Part shown: piece after piece, positions 27,909 to 36,729 of the stretch
Layout: each line of letters begins with the position of its first letter
Position numbering within the stretch: position 1 is the first letter of the stretch
NCBI RefSeq assembly: GCF_000160695.1
Contig: NZ_GG694010.1
Coordinates: forward strand, 121,371-185,370
DNA: 64,000 nucleotides
Reading direction: 5' to 3'
From: Centipeda flueggei ATCC 43531
GTDB lineage: Bacteria; Bacillota; Negativicutes; Selenomonadales; Selenomonadaceae
Translations under genes and position numbers: made by a program
Notes under the pieces: model-generated
What the model was told of the DNA's origin: nothing
Databases searched by the model: none
What the model saw: the letters and a program-made list of their open reading frames with translations, nothing else

Positions 27909-27935
27909 TTATCGAAAAGGAGACGTGAATTCTTA
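27909..27935 (-). promoter_or_regulatory. Sigma-28 (FliA/SigD)-like promoter of fliK-flgD
   Basis: Minus-strand TAAG, 15 nt, TTCGATAA. The Bacillus SigD and enteric FliA consensus is TAAA-N15-GCCGATAA; the match is 3 of 4 and 6 of 8. It overlaps the radA stop codon and ends 25 nt before fliK. Confidence 0.5.
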
Positions 27936-29306
27936 AATATTTTTTGGCATGGCGCACCTAAGGGCATCGCCAATCGTCTCTGCCCCCAGCAAATCCATTT
28001 CCGGAAACTTTCCTTTCAGCTGGCGATAGTTCTTCATTGGCAAAAGTGCCGCATGAAAGCCGAGCCGCATTGCTTCGGCAATGCGCTGCTCCGCCTGCGA
28101 GACAGCGCGCACCTCCCCCGAGAGCCCGACCTCCCCGCAGACGACCATCTGCGGGCGCGGCAGACGCCCCGCAAAACTCGATGCCATCGCAACACAAAGG
28201 GCAAGATCGGCCGCAGGCTCATCAAGACGGATACCGCCCGCGACCTTCACATAGACATCGGCAGCACCGATGGGCAGGCGTACGCGTTTCTCAAGAACGG
28301 CAAGCAGCAGCTGAATACGCTTGACATCCACAGAGTCTGCCGTACGACGCGGCGGCTGATAGGGCGTCGGTGCAACCAATGCCTGTACCTCTACGAGCAG
28401 AGGGCGGGTTCCCTCTACGGTCGGAACGATAATTGAACCGCTCTCGGGGGCACGCTCCGAGAGAAAGAGTTTCGACGCATCGGGTACATCGACCAGCCCC
28501 ACATCCCGCATCTCAAAGAGCCCCAATTCATTCGTGCTGCCGAAACGATTTTTCACGGCACGCAGCACACGATACTCAGCGTTTCGCTCCCCCTCAAAGT
28601 AGAGTACGGTATCCACGATATGTTCCAGAACCCGTGGTCCCGCCAGACTTCCTTCCTTTGTCACGTGGCCAATGACAAAAACCGCGATGCCCGCTGTCTT
28701 CGCGACACGCATCAACTCCATGGCACACTCGCGCACCTGTGAGACACTGCCTGGCGCGCTCTCAATGTCGGGACGATACATCGTCTGGATGGAATCAATG
28801 ATAATAAGTGCAGGCTTCACATGTTCCGCATGCGCGCAGATCGCATCGAGATTCGTCTCACTGACAACGAGCAGCTCATCCGCCACAGCCTGCAGACGGT
28901 CGGCACGCATTCGGATCTGACGTGCACTCTCCTCCCCTGTCACATAGAGAACACGTCGTCCTTTCCGCGCAATATCCGCCGAGGCGCGCAGGGTAAGGCT
29001 CGACTTACCGACACCAGGATCTCCCACAATGAGCACGATGGAGCCAGGGATTACACCGCCGCCAAGAACACGGTCAAGCTCGCCTGATCCGGTCGAAAAA
29101 CGCGGCAGATCCTCCGCACGGATCTCTGCGATCGGCTGCGGAGGTTCCCCTGCTGAAGCGACGCCCCGTCGTTCCTCCGCCGGGGGGACGACAACCTCCT
29201 CCGCCATCGTATTCCATGCACCACAGCTGGGACATTTGCCCATCCAGCGCGTGTTGTCGTATCCGCAGTTCTGACAGACATACATCATCTTTTTTTTCTT
29301 TGCCAT
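27933..29306 (-). CDS. radA: DNA repair protein RadA (Sms)
   Basis: A 457-residue RecA-family helicase-like protein. It has an N-terminal C4 zinc finger (YVCQNCGY...GKCPSCGAW), Walker A GDPGVGKS, the RadA-specific KNRFG motif (VKNRFGSTNELG) and a C-terminal Lon-protease-like domain. It promotes branch migration in recombination and repair. The start is the ATG of MAKKKK; the 25-codon upstream extension is unsupported. It lies in the Firmicute arrangement downstream of clpC. Confidence 0.96.
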   Translation of the reverse strand: MAKKKKMMYVCQNCGYDNTRWMGKCPSCGAWNTMAEEVVVPPAEERRGVASAGEPPQPIAEIRAEDLPRFSTGSGELDRVLGGGVIPGSIVLIVGDPGVGKSSLTLRASADIARKGRRVLYVTGEESARQIRMRADRLQAVADELLVVSETNLDAICAHAEHVKPALIIIDSIQTMYRPDIESAPGSVSQVRECAMELMRVAKTAGIAVFVIGHVTKEGSLAGPRVLEHIVDTVLYFEGERNAEYRVLRAVKNRFGSTNELGLFEMRDVGLVDVPDASKLFLSERAPESGSIIVPTVEGTRPLLVEVQALVAPTPYQPPRRTADSVDVKRIQLLLAVLEKRVRLPIGAADVYVKVAGGIRLDEPAADLALCVAMASSFAGRLPRPQMVVCGEVGLSGEVRAVSQAEQRIAEAMRLGFHAALLPMKNYRQLKGKFPEMDLLGAETIGDALRCAMPKNI

Positions 29307-29335
29307 AATCTCTCCATCAAAAGGAACACAAGAAA

Positions 29336-29375
29336 GGGCTGCTGCACGAGGTAGTCGACCTTCATGCAGCAGCCC
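29336..29375 (-). terminator. Terminator of the ctsR-clpC operon
   Basis: An 11-bp GC-rich stem (GGGCTGCTGCA / TGCAGCAGCCC) with an inner AGGT/ACCT pairing and TTTCTT after it on the minus strand. It closes the operon before radA. Confidence 0.8.
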
Positions 29376-29381
29376 CTTCAT

Positions 29382-29492
29382 TCACCGAGACAGAATCAGC
29401 CGCCGCGCAGAGCGCACAAGCCAGTACAGCGACCAGCCGAAATTAAGAAAAAAATCACCCAGTCGTCCAAGTCGTGAGTGCGGAGCAAGCAC
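29382..29492 (-). CDS. Candidate 36-residue small hydrophobic protein
   Basis: An open frame starting with GTG at 29492, with AAGGGGG 4 nt upstream, 10 nt after the clpC stop and ending 6 nt before the operon terminator. The predicted peptide is basic and amphipathic: Arg-rich N-terminus (HSRLGRLGD), an aromatic hydrophobic core (FFLNFGWSLYWLV) and an Arg-rich tail (RSARRLILSR). It would be the fifth gene of ctsR-mcsA-mcsB-clpC. A second, less convincing frame begins with the ATG overlapping the clpC stop. The call rests only on position, RBS and composition. Confidence 0.4.
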   Translation of the reverse strand: MLAPHSRLGRLGDFFLNFGWSLYWLVRSARRLILSR

Positions 29493-29502
29493 ATTGCCCC
29501 CT

Positions 29503-32004
29503 TCATGCCTCACGGCAAGGCTCCTTTTTCCCATTCTTCGCACGGCGGTTGCGTGTCTTATCCCTTTTGACGAAATTCAGTCCATCTCCGAGCTTGCGCA
29601 CAGAAATGCTGTCCCCCGACGCAAAGTCACGGGCAAGGATGTGCTCGGCAAGTGCGTCCTCAATGTTTTTCTGAATGGCTCGCCGCAGCGGACGTGCACC
29701 GAACTTGACATCTGCGCCCTTTGCAATGAGTACCCGTTTGGCCGACGGGCTGACCTCGATATTGATCTTTTGCTCGGCAAGGCGTACCTTCACATCACGG
29801 AGCAGGATATCCACGATCTTCGACAGCTCAGGCTCTCCAAGCGCATTGAATACGATCATATCGTCTACACGGTTGAGGAACTCCGGGCGGAAAATCTTCC
29901 GTACCTCTTCGAGAACACGTTTCTTCGCCTGTTCTTCATCCGCCCTCGCCTGTAGTCCGACAGCAAAACCGATGGTTCCGCGCGTCGAGCGCAGGTGATC
30001 GGCTCCTGCATTCGAGGTCATAATGATGATCGTATTGCGGAAGTCCGTGACACGTCCCTGTCCATCTGTCAGACGTCCATCCTCAAGCACCTGCAGCAGC
30101 ATGTGGAACACATCCGGATGTGCCTTCTCCACTTCGTCAAAGAGAATAATGGAAAACGGCTTGCGCCGCACAGCATCCGTGAGCTGACCGCCCTCCTCAT
30201 AGCCGACATAGCCCGGAGGCGCACCGACGAGGCGTGCCGTTGTATGCTTCTCCATATACTCAGACATATCGAAGCGGATGATTGCCTCCTCTGTCCCGAA
30301 TACCGCCTCAGCGAGGGCCCGTGCAAGCTCGGTTTTGCCAACACCGGTCGCACCAAGAAAGAGGAACGAACCAATCGGGCGGCGCGGATCCTTCACCCCG
30401 GCGCGGGCGCGGCGCACAGCACGCGCGACCGCACGTACTGCTTCATCCTGCCCGATGACACGGCGTCCAATGTGCGTCTCAAGAGCAAGAAGCCGATCTG
30501 ACTCCTTCGCCGCGATGCGCTGGACAGGAATTCCTGTCCACTGTGCCACCACATCAGCAATGTCATTCTCCGTCACACGAATCTCCGTACGTGTATCTTC
30601 GCTCCTGCGGGATGCCTCGAGTTTTGCGTGCAGCTCCTTCTCACGGTCGCGCAGTTTTGCTGCCGTCTCATAGTCCTGTCGACTGATCGCCGTATTCTTG
30701 TCCTTCACAACTCCCGCTATTTCGCGGCGCAGTCCAACCAGTTTATCCGTTCCCCCGACGCTCTTCATACGTACACGGGATGCTGCCTCATCCATCAGAT
30801 CAATCGCCTTATCCGGCAGGAAGCGATCCGTCAGATAGCGCCGGGAGAGACGCACTGCCGCCGTAACGGCACCATCCTCAATACGTGCATGGTGGAACTC
30901 CTCGTAGCGTCCGCGCAGCCCGAGAAGGATCTGCTCGGCATCCGCCTCGCCCGGCTCATCCACTGTGACAGTCTGGAAACGTCGGGCAAGCGCACCATCC
31001 TTGGCAAAATACTTCTTATACTCGCTCAGCGTTGTTGCACCGATAATCTGCATCTGTCCGCGCGCAAGGGCAGGCTTCAGGATATTCGCCGCATCGAGCG
31101 CACCTTCGGCACCGCCCGCACGGATGAGCGTATGAATTTCATCGATGAAAAGGATGATGTTCTTTGCCTTAACGACATCATCCACCACATTTTTCAAACG
31201 TTCCTCGAACTCTCCGCGGTACTTTGTCCCCGCCACAAGTGCTGTCATCGACAGCGTCACGATGCGCTTATCCTCGAGCAAGAACGGCACCTCTCCTGCA
31301 GCAATGCGGCGCGCCAGCCCTTCGGCGATGGCTGTCTTGCCAACGCCTGCCTCACCAAGCAGAAGCGGGTTGTTCTTCGTGCGCCGCGCAAGAATCTGGA
31401 TCACGCGGTCGATCTCTGCCGTGCGTCCGATCACGGGATCAAGTTCTCCGCCGCCCGCTGCCGCAGTCAGGTCGGTACCATACTTCTTCAGTGAGGCAGG
31501 CAGCCCTTTACGACTGTCCTTTCCGGTCTTGCGGCGTGCTGATCTCTCTTTCGGTGCCTCCTCCGTATCTTCCATCTGGGCACGCACATCATTCTGCAGT
31601 GCCTCGATGTCCACGTTAAGATCTTCCAGCGTCTGTATGGCTGTCCCCTCACCCTCTGCGAGCAGACTAAGCAGGATGTGCTCTGTCGTCACAAAGGAGC
31701 GTTCCTCACGCGCGGTGTCAATCGCTCCCTGCATGACACGTTGGGCGCGCCGCGTATAGTAGGGCGTCTCCTCCGGGGTCAAGACATCTTGAAAACCGTC
31801 CCCTTCCCGAATCACCTGCTCCGCACTGTCGTAGTCTACACCGCACTTATCCAATGCCTCGGCTGCAGTCGTGTCACGCATGTGCAGAATCCCAAGCAGG
31901 AGCTGACCGGTACCGATGTACCCCTTGCCGCGCCGCTGCGCAATATACTGTGAAAACTCTACGGCTTTAATCGCCGCCTGTGTGAAAAATTGACGGTAGT
32001 TCAA
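29503..32004 (-). CDS. clpC: ATP-dependent Clp protease ATP-binding subunit ClpC
   Basis: An 833-residue Hsp100 unfoldase: N-terminal double Clp-N repeat (1-150), first AAA+ with [16 protein letters not shown], a UVR/coiled middle domain near [18 protein letters not shown], and second AAA+ with [16 protein letters not shown] ClpP-binding loop is expected between the AAA+ domains' C-terminal parts. The start codon is TTG after a strong AGGAGGGG. With McsB it recognises arginine-phosphorylated proteins for ClpP. It is the fourth gene of the ctsR operon. Confidence 0.96.
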   Translation of the reverse strand: MNYRQFFTQAAIKAVEFSQYIAQRRGKGYIGTGQLLLGILHMRDTTAAEALDKCGVDYDSAEQVIREGDGFQDVLTPEETPYYTRRAQRVMQGAIDTAREERSFVTTEHILLSLLAEGEGTAIQTLEDLNVDIEALQNDVRAQMEDTEEAPKERSARRKTGKDSRKGLPASLKKYGTDLTAAAGGGELDPVIGRTAEIDRVIQILARRTKNNPLLLGEAGVGKTAIAEGLARRIAAGEVPFLLEDKRIVTLSMTALVAGTKYRGEFEERLKNVVDDVVKAKNIILFIDEIHTLIRAGGAEGALDAANILKPALARGQMQIIGATTLSEYKKYFAKDGALARRFQTVTVDEPGEADAEQILLGLRGRYEEFHHARIEDGAVTAAVRLSRRYLTDRFLPDKAIDLMDEAASRVRMKSVGGTDKLVGLRREIAGVVKDKNTAISRQDYETAAKLRDREKELHAKLEASRRSEDTRTEIRVTENDIADVVAQWTGIPVQRIAAKESDRLLALETHIGRRVIGQDEAVRAVARAVRRARAGVKDPRRPIGSFLFLGATGVGKTELARALAEAVFGTEEAIIRFDMSEYMEKHTTARLVGAPPGYVGYEEGGQLTDAVRRKPFSIILFDEVEKAHPDVFHMLLQVLEDGRLTDGQGRVTDFRNTIIIMTSNAGADHLRSTRGTIGFAVGLQARADEEQAKKRVLEEVRKIFRPEFLNRVDDMIVFNALGEPELSKIVDILLRDVKVRLAEQKINIEVSPSAKRVLIAKGADVKFGARPLRRAIQKNIEDALAEHILARDFASGDSISVRKLGDGLNFVKRDKTRNRRAKNGKKEPCREA

Positions 32005-32017
32005 GCTGTTCCCCTCC

Positions 32018-33088
32018 TTACCCCTGCGTTTTATATTTATCTAAAATTGCCCGTACACGCGCTGCGCGCATGCCGGCGATCTCCCCCGCTGTATACTCTT
32101 CATTGCCCGCCATATAACGGATATAGGCATCATGTACCGCCACGGCAATCTCACCATAGCAATCCCCCGATACGCCGGTGATGATCCCTCGATCTATACC
32201 ATAACGCACACGCGAGAGCAGGTCAAGTGTTTCCTGCTCCGTCAGCGAACGTGCATAAGACAAAATTCCAAGAGCACGCCAAACACCATCCTCGACACTG
32301 TCCTTGCCGACGTAGGACAGAGCCTTGCGTGCGCGGCGTTCATGTGCGGCGATCTCCCCGACCGCCGTGCGCAGGTTTTCAATAATCTCCGCCTCGGCAT
32401 AACCGAGCGTCAGCTGGTTCGAGATTTTATAGAGATGTGCGCCCTCAGCACCGCCGTGAAGCGGCTGGACAGCAAGCCCGAGCTGGGGAAATGAGTGGAT
32501 GATGTTTTCTATATTCCGAGTGTAGACGAGCCCCGGAAGATGAACAATCACCGAGGCGCGCAATCCCGTGCCAAGATTGGTCGGCTGAGCGGTCAGATAG
32601 CCCATCCGCTCATCAAAGGCAAGATCGAGCCGCGCTTCGATGAAATCATCTGCCCGCGCCGCCGTCTGAAATGCCTGTGCAGGAGAAAGCCCCGGCGTCA
32701 TTGCCTGGATATGCAGGTGGTCATCTTCATTGACAAGGATGCCAATCCCCATATCCGCACTGATGTACGCCATGCGGTGCGGCTGGTCGGCAGTGAACTT
32801 CTCACTGATGAGCTGCTTCCCGATCAAGACCTCCCGCTGAACATCCGACAGTTCATCGATGACGATGCGCTCAAAGGTCTGTCCGAATGCCGTGCCAAGA
32901 TCCGCAAGGACATTATCCAAAATCCGTTGTATCTCTGCCAGCTGTGCATCATCAGCACGCCCCGGAAAAGGAAGCCGCACCAAATTGCGCGCAAGACGTA
33001 CGCGGCTCGACAGCACAACATCACTGTCCTGTCCGGCGGCACCAAACCACGGAAGCTGTTCCGCACGCAGGAGATCCTCAAGTGCCAT
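32018..33088 (-). CDS. mcsB: Protein arginine kinase McsB
   Basis: A 356-residue guanido-kinase-fold enzyme that phosphorylates arginines to mark proteins for ClpCP. Motifs visible: VVLSSRVRLARNL near the N-terminus, the nucleotide-site region with GIGILVNEDDHLHIQAM, and NLGTGLRASVIVHLPGL. The start ATG lies inside the end of mcsA (11-nt overlap); 142 upstream codons in the same frame are shadow. Length matches the family. Confidence 0.96.
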   Translation of the reverse strand: MALEDLLRAEQLPWFGAAGQDSDVVLSSRVRLARNLVRLPFPGRADDAQLAEIQRILDNVLADLGTAFGQTFERIVIDELSDVQREVLIGKQLISEKFTADQPHRMAYISADMGIGILVNEDDHLHIQAMTPGLSPAQAFQTAARADDFIEARLDLAFDERMGYLTAQPTNLGTGLRASVIVHLPGLVYTRNIENIIHSFPQLGLAVQPLHGGAEGAHLYKISNQLTLGYAEAEIIENLRTAVGEIAAHERRARKALSYVGKDSVEDGVWRALGILSYARSLTEQETLDLLSRVRYGIDRGIITGVSGDCYGEIAVAVHDAYIRYMAGNEEYTAGEIAGMRAARVRAILDKYKTQG

Positions 33089-33608
33089 GGCCGTTCGCCT
33101 CCATACGCTGCTCCAATGCACGAATCCGATCGCGCAGCTCTGCCGCCTTCTCGTACTCCTCATTGGCAACTGCTTCCTTGAGGCCCGTGCGCAGCTGCTC
33201 TGCCTCCCGACGCAGCATAATATCACTGCCGGAGCGTCGCGGAATCTTGCCGCGATGAATGCTCGCCCCATGAATCCTCCGCAGCAGCGGTGCAAGTTCG
33301 TGTTGGAACGTCTCATAACAGACGGAACATCCAATCTGCCCTGTCTTCGAAAGATCGGCAAAACGCATCCCACAGTTGGGACAGGTAATGCTGGGAACGT
33401 CATCCTCCTCTGTGCTCTCCTGCTGATTGCTGCCAAAGAGACCCTTGAGAAAATCCTCCGCTGAGACATTCTCCTGCTGAGCGCGAAGAATCGACGCACC
33501 ATAGCGCGCGGCACAGTTCATACAGATGTTTTTTTCGCTCCGACCACCCGGACCAATCTGCACAATGTGTACAATCGCCTCATTGCGGCCGCATTCCTCA
33601 CAAATCAT
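33078..33608 (-). CDS. mcsA: McsA, activator of McsB
   Basis: A 176-residue zinc protein with four CXXC motifs: CEEC at residue 3, CMNC near 29, CPNC near 75 and CSVC near 93. A C-terminal UVR motif follows (VANEEYEKAAELRDRIRALE). It stimulates McsB arginine kinase and modulates CtsR. It lies between ctsR and mcsB in the standard order. Confidence 0.95.
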   Translation of the reverse strand: MICEECGRNEAIVHIVQIGPGGRSEKNICMNCAARYGASILRAQQENVSAEDFLKGLFGSNQQESTEEDDVPSITCPNCGMRFADLSKTGQIGCSVCYETFQHELAPLLRRIHGASIHRGKIPRRSGSDIMLRREAEQLRTGLKEAVANEEYEKAAELRDRIRALEQRMEANGHGT

Positions 33609-33668
33609 TCGTGCGCTCCTTTTTCATCCGTCTGGACGACAGTTCCTTTATCTATATCTATCGAATAA

Positions 33669-34124
33669 CTAGGTAAATTTCTCCAGTGTCAAAAACATTG
33701 TTTTCAGCATCTGTACACGCTCTTTGGGATCAAGAGACTCTGCATGGAACAGCCCGGACACCATCTGCAGCATCAGGGCTGTCTCACGAGTCTCAATCAT
33801 GCCGTGCTGCATCAAATATCGCAGCATGGTCTGCACTGCATCACAGTCCGTATGTTCGTCGATCTTCGACATCATATCACGGTAAACAAGATCACGCAGC
33901 GGCACCTGTACGATACGGATAAAACCACCAAGCCCGCGCCGCGACTCCACCACAAAGCCCTTATCCTGCGTAAAACGCGTAGAGAGCACATAGCTGATCT
34001 GTGACGGCGCACACGAAATCTCATCAGCGATGTCCGTCCGGCGCAGCTCCACCTTTCCATCCTGACAGGCGGCGAGCTGGCGCAGAATATACGACTCGAT
34101 CATATCGGCAATGTTGCTCATCAT
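33669..34124 (-). CDS. ctsR: Transcriptional repressor CtsR
   Basis: About 151 residues: N-terminal winged helix-turn-helix (RRTDIADEISCAPSQISYVLSTRF) with the characteristic wing RGLGGFIRI, and a C-terminal domain that is the target of McsB. It represses clp genes at normal temperature. Two adjacent ATGs (34124 and 34121) follow AAGGTGG; the second has better spacing. It is the first gene of its operon and has a consensus promoter that contains a palindrome. Confidence 0.95.
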   Translation of the reverse strand: MMSNIADMIESYILRQLAACQDGKVELRRTDIADEISCAPSQISYVLSTRFTQDKGFVVESRRGLGGFIRIVQVPLRDLVYRDMMSKIDEHTDCDAVQTMLRYLMQHGMIETRETALMLQMVSGLFHAESLDPKERVQMLKTMFLTLEKFT

Positions 34125-34163
34125 ACCACCTTCTTTTGCTTACTCCTAATTGTGATCTCTACC

Positions 34164-34195
34164 ATTATATTTGACTTTTTGATTTTTGTCAAATA
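34164..34195 (-). promoter_or_regulatory. Promoter and palindromic operator of ctsR operon
   Basis: A perfect sigma-A promoter on the minus strand: TTGACA (34187-34192), 17 nt, TATAAT (34164-34169). An 8-bp perfect inverted repeat, TATTTGAC at 34168-34175 and GTCAAATA at 34188-34195, covers the spacer and both boxes. Its half-site GTCAAA is the CtsR half-site, but the arrangement is inverted rather than the usual tandem heptads, so autorepression here is inferred. Confidence 0.8.
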
Positions 34196-34366
34196 CAACT
34201 TATATCACATCATCTCCCTCTCCGCGAAAAAACTTGTTGTCATTTTTGCTCCGTCCACAAAATGTCAGAGATTCGGACAATAGTTCCGTCGGCAGATTTA
34301 TCTCCATGCACGACATGAAAGCAATGCGCCAAGCTGCAAAATATATTGGGAATGAGGAAATCGAAA

Positions 34367-34666
34367 GAACAATTTAAGGGCACAAACGGATGGTATTTCC
34401 GAAATGAACTTTCGACACGATACCCGAAACAAAAGACAGGACTCTACTTTGAGCTTGAGGTCGGTGCAGTCTGCGGGTAAGGCACAGAGGTTCACAACAG
34501 CCACGTGACCGCAGACACTGTGCTCGGGCTGCGCGGAGCAACGGATACGCTTTCCTATGACGTATTCACGGCCGCGCCCATACAAAAAACCGAGGGATTC
34601 CGTACGCCGGATGACGTATGGGTTCTCCCTCGGGATGAAGTTCTGGGAAGAGTTATCCTCCAATAG
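34367..34666 (+). pseudogene. Remnant of ShlB/FhaC/HecB-type two-partner-secretion transporter
   Basis: The plus-strand frame from 34367 translates to a stretch resembling the C-terminal barrel of TpsB transporters: KGTNGWYFRNELSTRYP, LGLRGATDTLSYDVF, and the near-diagnostic tail PIQKTEGFRTPDD. An in-frame TAA interrupts it at about 34490, no upstream part of the gene is present, and the usual final beta strand (GFSL.W.F) is missing. It is therefore a decayed fragment of an outer-membrane protein, which also indicates a diderm ancestry. Confidence 0.6.
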
Positions 34667-34873
34667 GAATTTCACACACTGACGCACTCTGCCATGCTCG
34701 CCTAAAGGCGGCTGTCAAACTCTGCTGCGGACTCGCTTCTCACTTTGAGACTCTTAACGAACACTGCCAGCCGCTCAGACTGTACAGCCTTGACAGAAAT
34801 GGCTTCGTCACCTCATCAAGCCAAGCTGCGGCAGCATCACTGAACAGGGAAGATAACAACGCCCATAGAAATC
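34667..34873. other. Non-coding remainder of decayed region
   Basis: No convincing gene, RNA or repeat was found. The region from 34196 to 34366, before the transporter fragment, is likewise without recognisable content apart from scattered short frames. Both stretches look like decayed sequence between ctsR and the flippase-like gene. Confidence 0.5.
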
Positions 34874-35854
34874 TCAGTAACGCCGTAAGAACTCACGCCC
34901 AAAAACAGTAATGGTGTAATAAAAGCCGATGAGAAACGGCAGATACTCAGCAATAAGCCGCCAACAAACTGCAACGATGCCGACCGTTCCTGCGGGGACG
35001 ACAGCGGCAAAGAGGAGGACAAAGCCGCCCTCGGCAATTCCCGATCCGCCCGGTGTCGGGCTGAAATAGAGAAGCATATTAAGGAAGATCATGCGTCCCA
35101 TGACGGTATACCAGTCCGCATCGACAACGCCGAGGCCAAGGAGCAGACATGGAACGACCGCGTAGATACACAGGAGGTTCAGCCCCGACTCGATGAATAC
35201 AATGAGCATCTGGCGCGGTGCATCAAGCAGGAGTGAGATGGCGCTCTTCGTATCGCGGTATAGGGCAAATAGCTTGCGCCGGCGGCATTCACGCAGCCGT
35301 CGGGCAAGACGTACGACGAGGTAGTCGAGATAGCCGCGCCGCGCACTGATGACAATGAGAATGATACCAAGAAATGCGGCAAGGGTTATCGCCATCAGCA
35401 CATCGTTAGAGATTCCTGGAACGATTCCTTCGTCATGGAGGAAGATCAACGGCATACAAAGGGCAAGGAAAAAGATTGACAGCAGGGTTCGCACAATGAC
35501 GAGCACCGCCGCTTTCCCTGTCGGTACGCCCGCATGACGCAGGAACATGACCTGCGCCACAGCGCCCCCTGTCGCCCCTGGGGTAAGCAAAGCGAGGAAG
35601 TAATTGCCAAAGATCACCTGCACCGCCTGATACAGTGTAATGCGCTCGTTGGAAATGCGGACAAGATGCATCAGGCGGCTGCCGTCAAAAAACATGCCAA
35701 GTGCTATAGCACAGAGGGCAAGCACGAGCGACCATGGCTGAAAACGCGTCAGATTGTGCAGAGTATTGATATCGACGGTGGTGTAAATGACGGCAGCAGA
35801 GATACCGACAACAAGAACAAAAAGGAGTAGGAAGCGCCGTATGAATTTCCCCAT
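34874..35854 (-). CDS. YbhN/UPF0104-family membrane protein (flippase-like)
   Basis: A 326-residue polytopic membrane protein with about eight hydrophobic segments, and motifs of the lysylphosphatidylglycerol-synthetase transmembrane-domain family: ALLTPGATGGAVAQVMFLRHAG, and LYFSPTPGGSGIAEGGFVLLF near the C-terminus. No aminoacyltransferase domain is present. The family includes lipid flippase domains of MprF and AglD-like proteins; substrate unknown. It follows folE2 across an 86-nt hairpin-rich gap. Confidence 0.85.
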   Translation of the reverse strand: MGKFIRRFLLLFVLVVGISAAVIYTTVDINTLHNLTRFQPWSLVLALCAIALGMFFDGSRLMHLVRISNERITLYQAVQVIFGNYFLALLTPGATGGAVAQVMFLRHAGVPTGKAAVLVIVRTLLSIFFLALCMPLIFLHDEGIVPGISNDVLMAITLAAFLGIILIVISARRGYLDYLVVRLARRLRECRRRKLFALYRDTKSAISLLLDAPRQMLIVFIESGLNLLCIYAVVPCLLLGLGVVDADWYTVMGRMIFLNMLLYFSPTPGGSGIAEGGFVLLFAAVVPAGTVGIVAVCWRLIAEYLPFLIGFYYTITVFGREFLRRY

Positions 35855-35882
35855 GGTTCGCCCCTCTCCCCCTTTCCCTGAG

Positions 35883-35940
35883 GAAGGAATCCTTGCGGAC
35901 GCACTGATAATTCAGCGTCCTTGTGTTGTCCGTGATTCCT
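35883..35940. repeat. Nested inverted repeats with similarity to MITE end
   Basis: AAGGAATC and GATTCCTT form outer arms, and GGACGC/GCGTCC form an inner hairpin whose loop region reads ACTGATAATTCA. The string GCACTGATAATTCAGC matches the right end of the element at 12794-12947 except for one missing base. It may be a repeat relic acting as a terminator between folE2 and the flippase-like gene. Confidence 0.35.
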
Positions 35941-36729
35941 TTAGTTCAAATATTCTTCATGTGCCGCAAAGGCATTGTGGCTGTGGATGGACTCCTCATT
36001 CTCACAGGCGAGAGAGAAGTACGCAAGCCCCGGCAGCTGCCGCAGAGCAAGGACTGTATCCCGCAGGATATCCTCGACAAATTTCGGATGCTCGTACGCT
36101 TCCTCTGTGACGTATTTCTCATCGGCGCGCTTCAGCAGCGGATAGATGGGCGCAGAGCCCTGCTGTTCGAGAAGCGATGCCAGATCCTCGATGTAGATAC
36201 ACGGCACGCCCTCATGGAAGCGAAGCCGCACGCGCGCCCGCGAGCGCTGATTGTGCGCCCCATAGGAGGAAATCTCCTTGCTGCACGGGCAGAGCGAGGT
36301 GAACGGCATGGACAGTCCCAGCTCAAACTCCATCGGCATGCCACGCCGCTTGCGTCCCGTAAAGGACGCATCGACATCGAGGAGAGAAGTGCGTCCACTG
36401 ACGGGCGCACTCTTTTCGAGGAAGTAGGTAAATGCGAGCCGCACCTCTGCCGCCTCGGCCTGGAGACGATCGAGTGCCTCCGTGAGCATCGCATCCATCT
36501 CCTCCTCGGCGAGAGGCTTCTCGCGCCACGGAAGCAGGATCTCAAGGAAACGACTCATATGCGTCCCCTTGAACTCCATCGGCAGGGAAACGGTGAAGGT
36601 AATCGTTGCCAGCACCTGCTGATAGCCGCCCGCCTGTTTTTTGATGAGAAAGGGAAGGCGCACGTCCTTGACCCCGACGCGCTGAATGGCGATGCCGCGC
36701 CCGTCCTCCCTGCTCTGTACGTCCTGCAT
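35941..36729 (-). CDS. folE2: GTP cyclohydrolase FolE2 (type IB)
   Basis: A 262-residue GCYH-IB enzyme that makes dihydroneopterin triphosphate from GTP, the entry step for folate and queuosine. The active-site cysteine region FTSLCPCSKEISSYGAHNQRS is intact, as is HMSRFLEILL near the N-terminus. Start overlaps the queC stop as TGATG. The neighbouring queC and the distant queD-queE in this window make supply of queuosine precursor likely. Confidence 0.94.
   Translation of the reverse strand: MQDVQSREDGRGIAIQRVGVKDVRLPFLIKKQAGGYQQVLATITFTVSLPMEFKGTHMSRFLEILLPWREKPLAEEEMDAMLTEALDRLQAEAAEVRLAFTYFLEKSAPVSGRTSLLDVDASFTGRKRRGMPMEFELGLSMPFTSLCPCSKEISSYGAHNQRSRARVRLRFHEGVPCIYIEDLASLLEQQGSAPIYPLLKRADEKYVTEEAYEHPKFVEDILRDTVLALRQLPGLAYFSLACENEESIHSHNAFAAHEEYLN

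Noticed and set aside
34298-34687. Minus-strand open frame of 129 codons in the decayed region
   Set aside because: The opposite strand carries the recognisable TpsB-like translation, and the minus frame has no RBS, domain or sensible composition.
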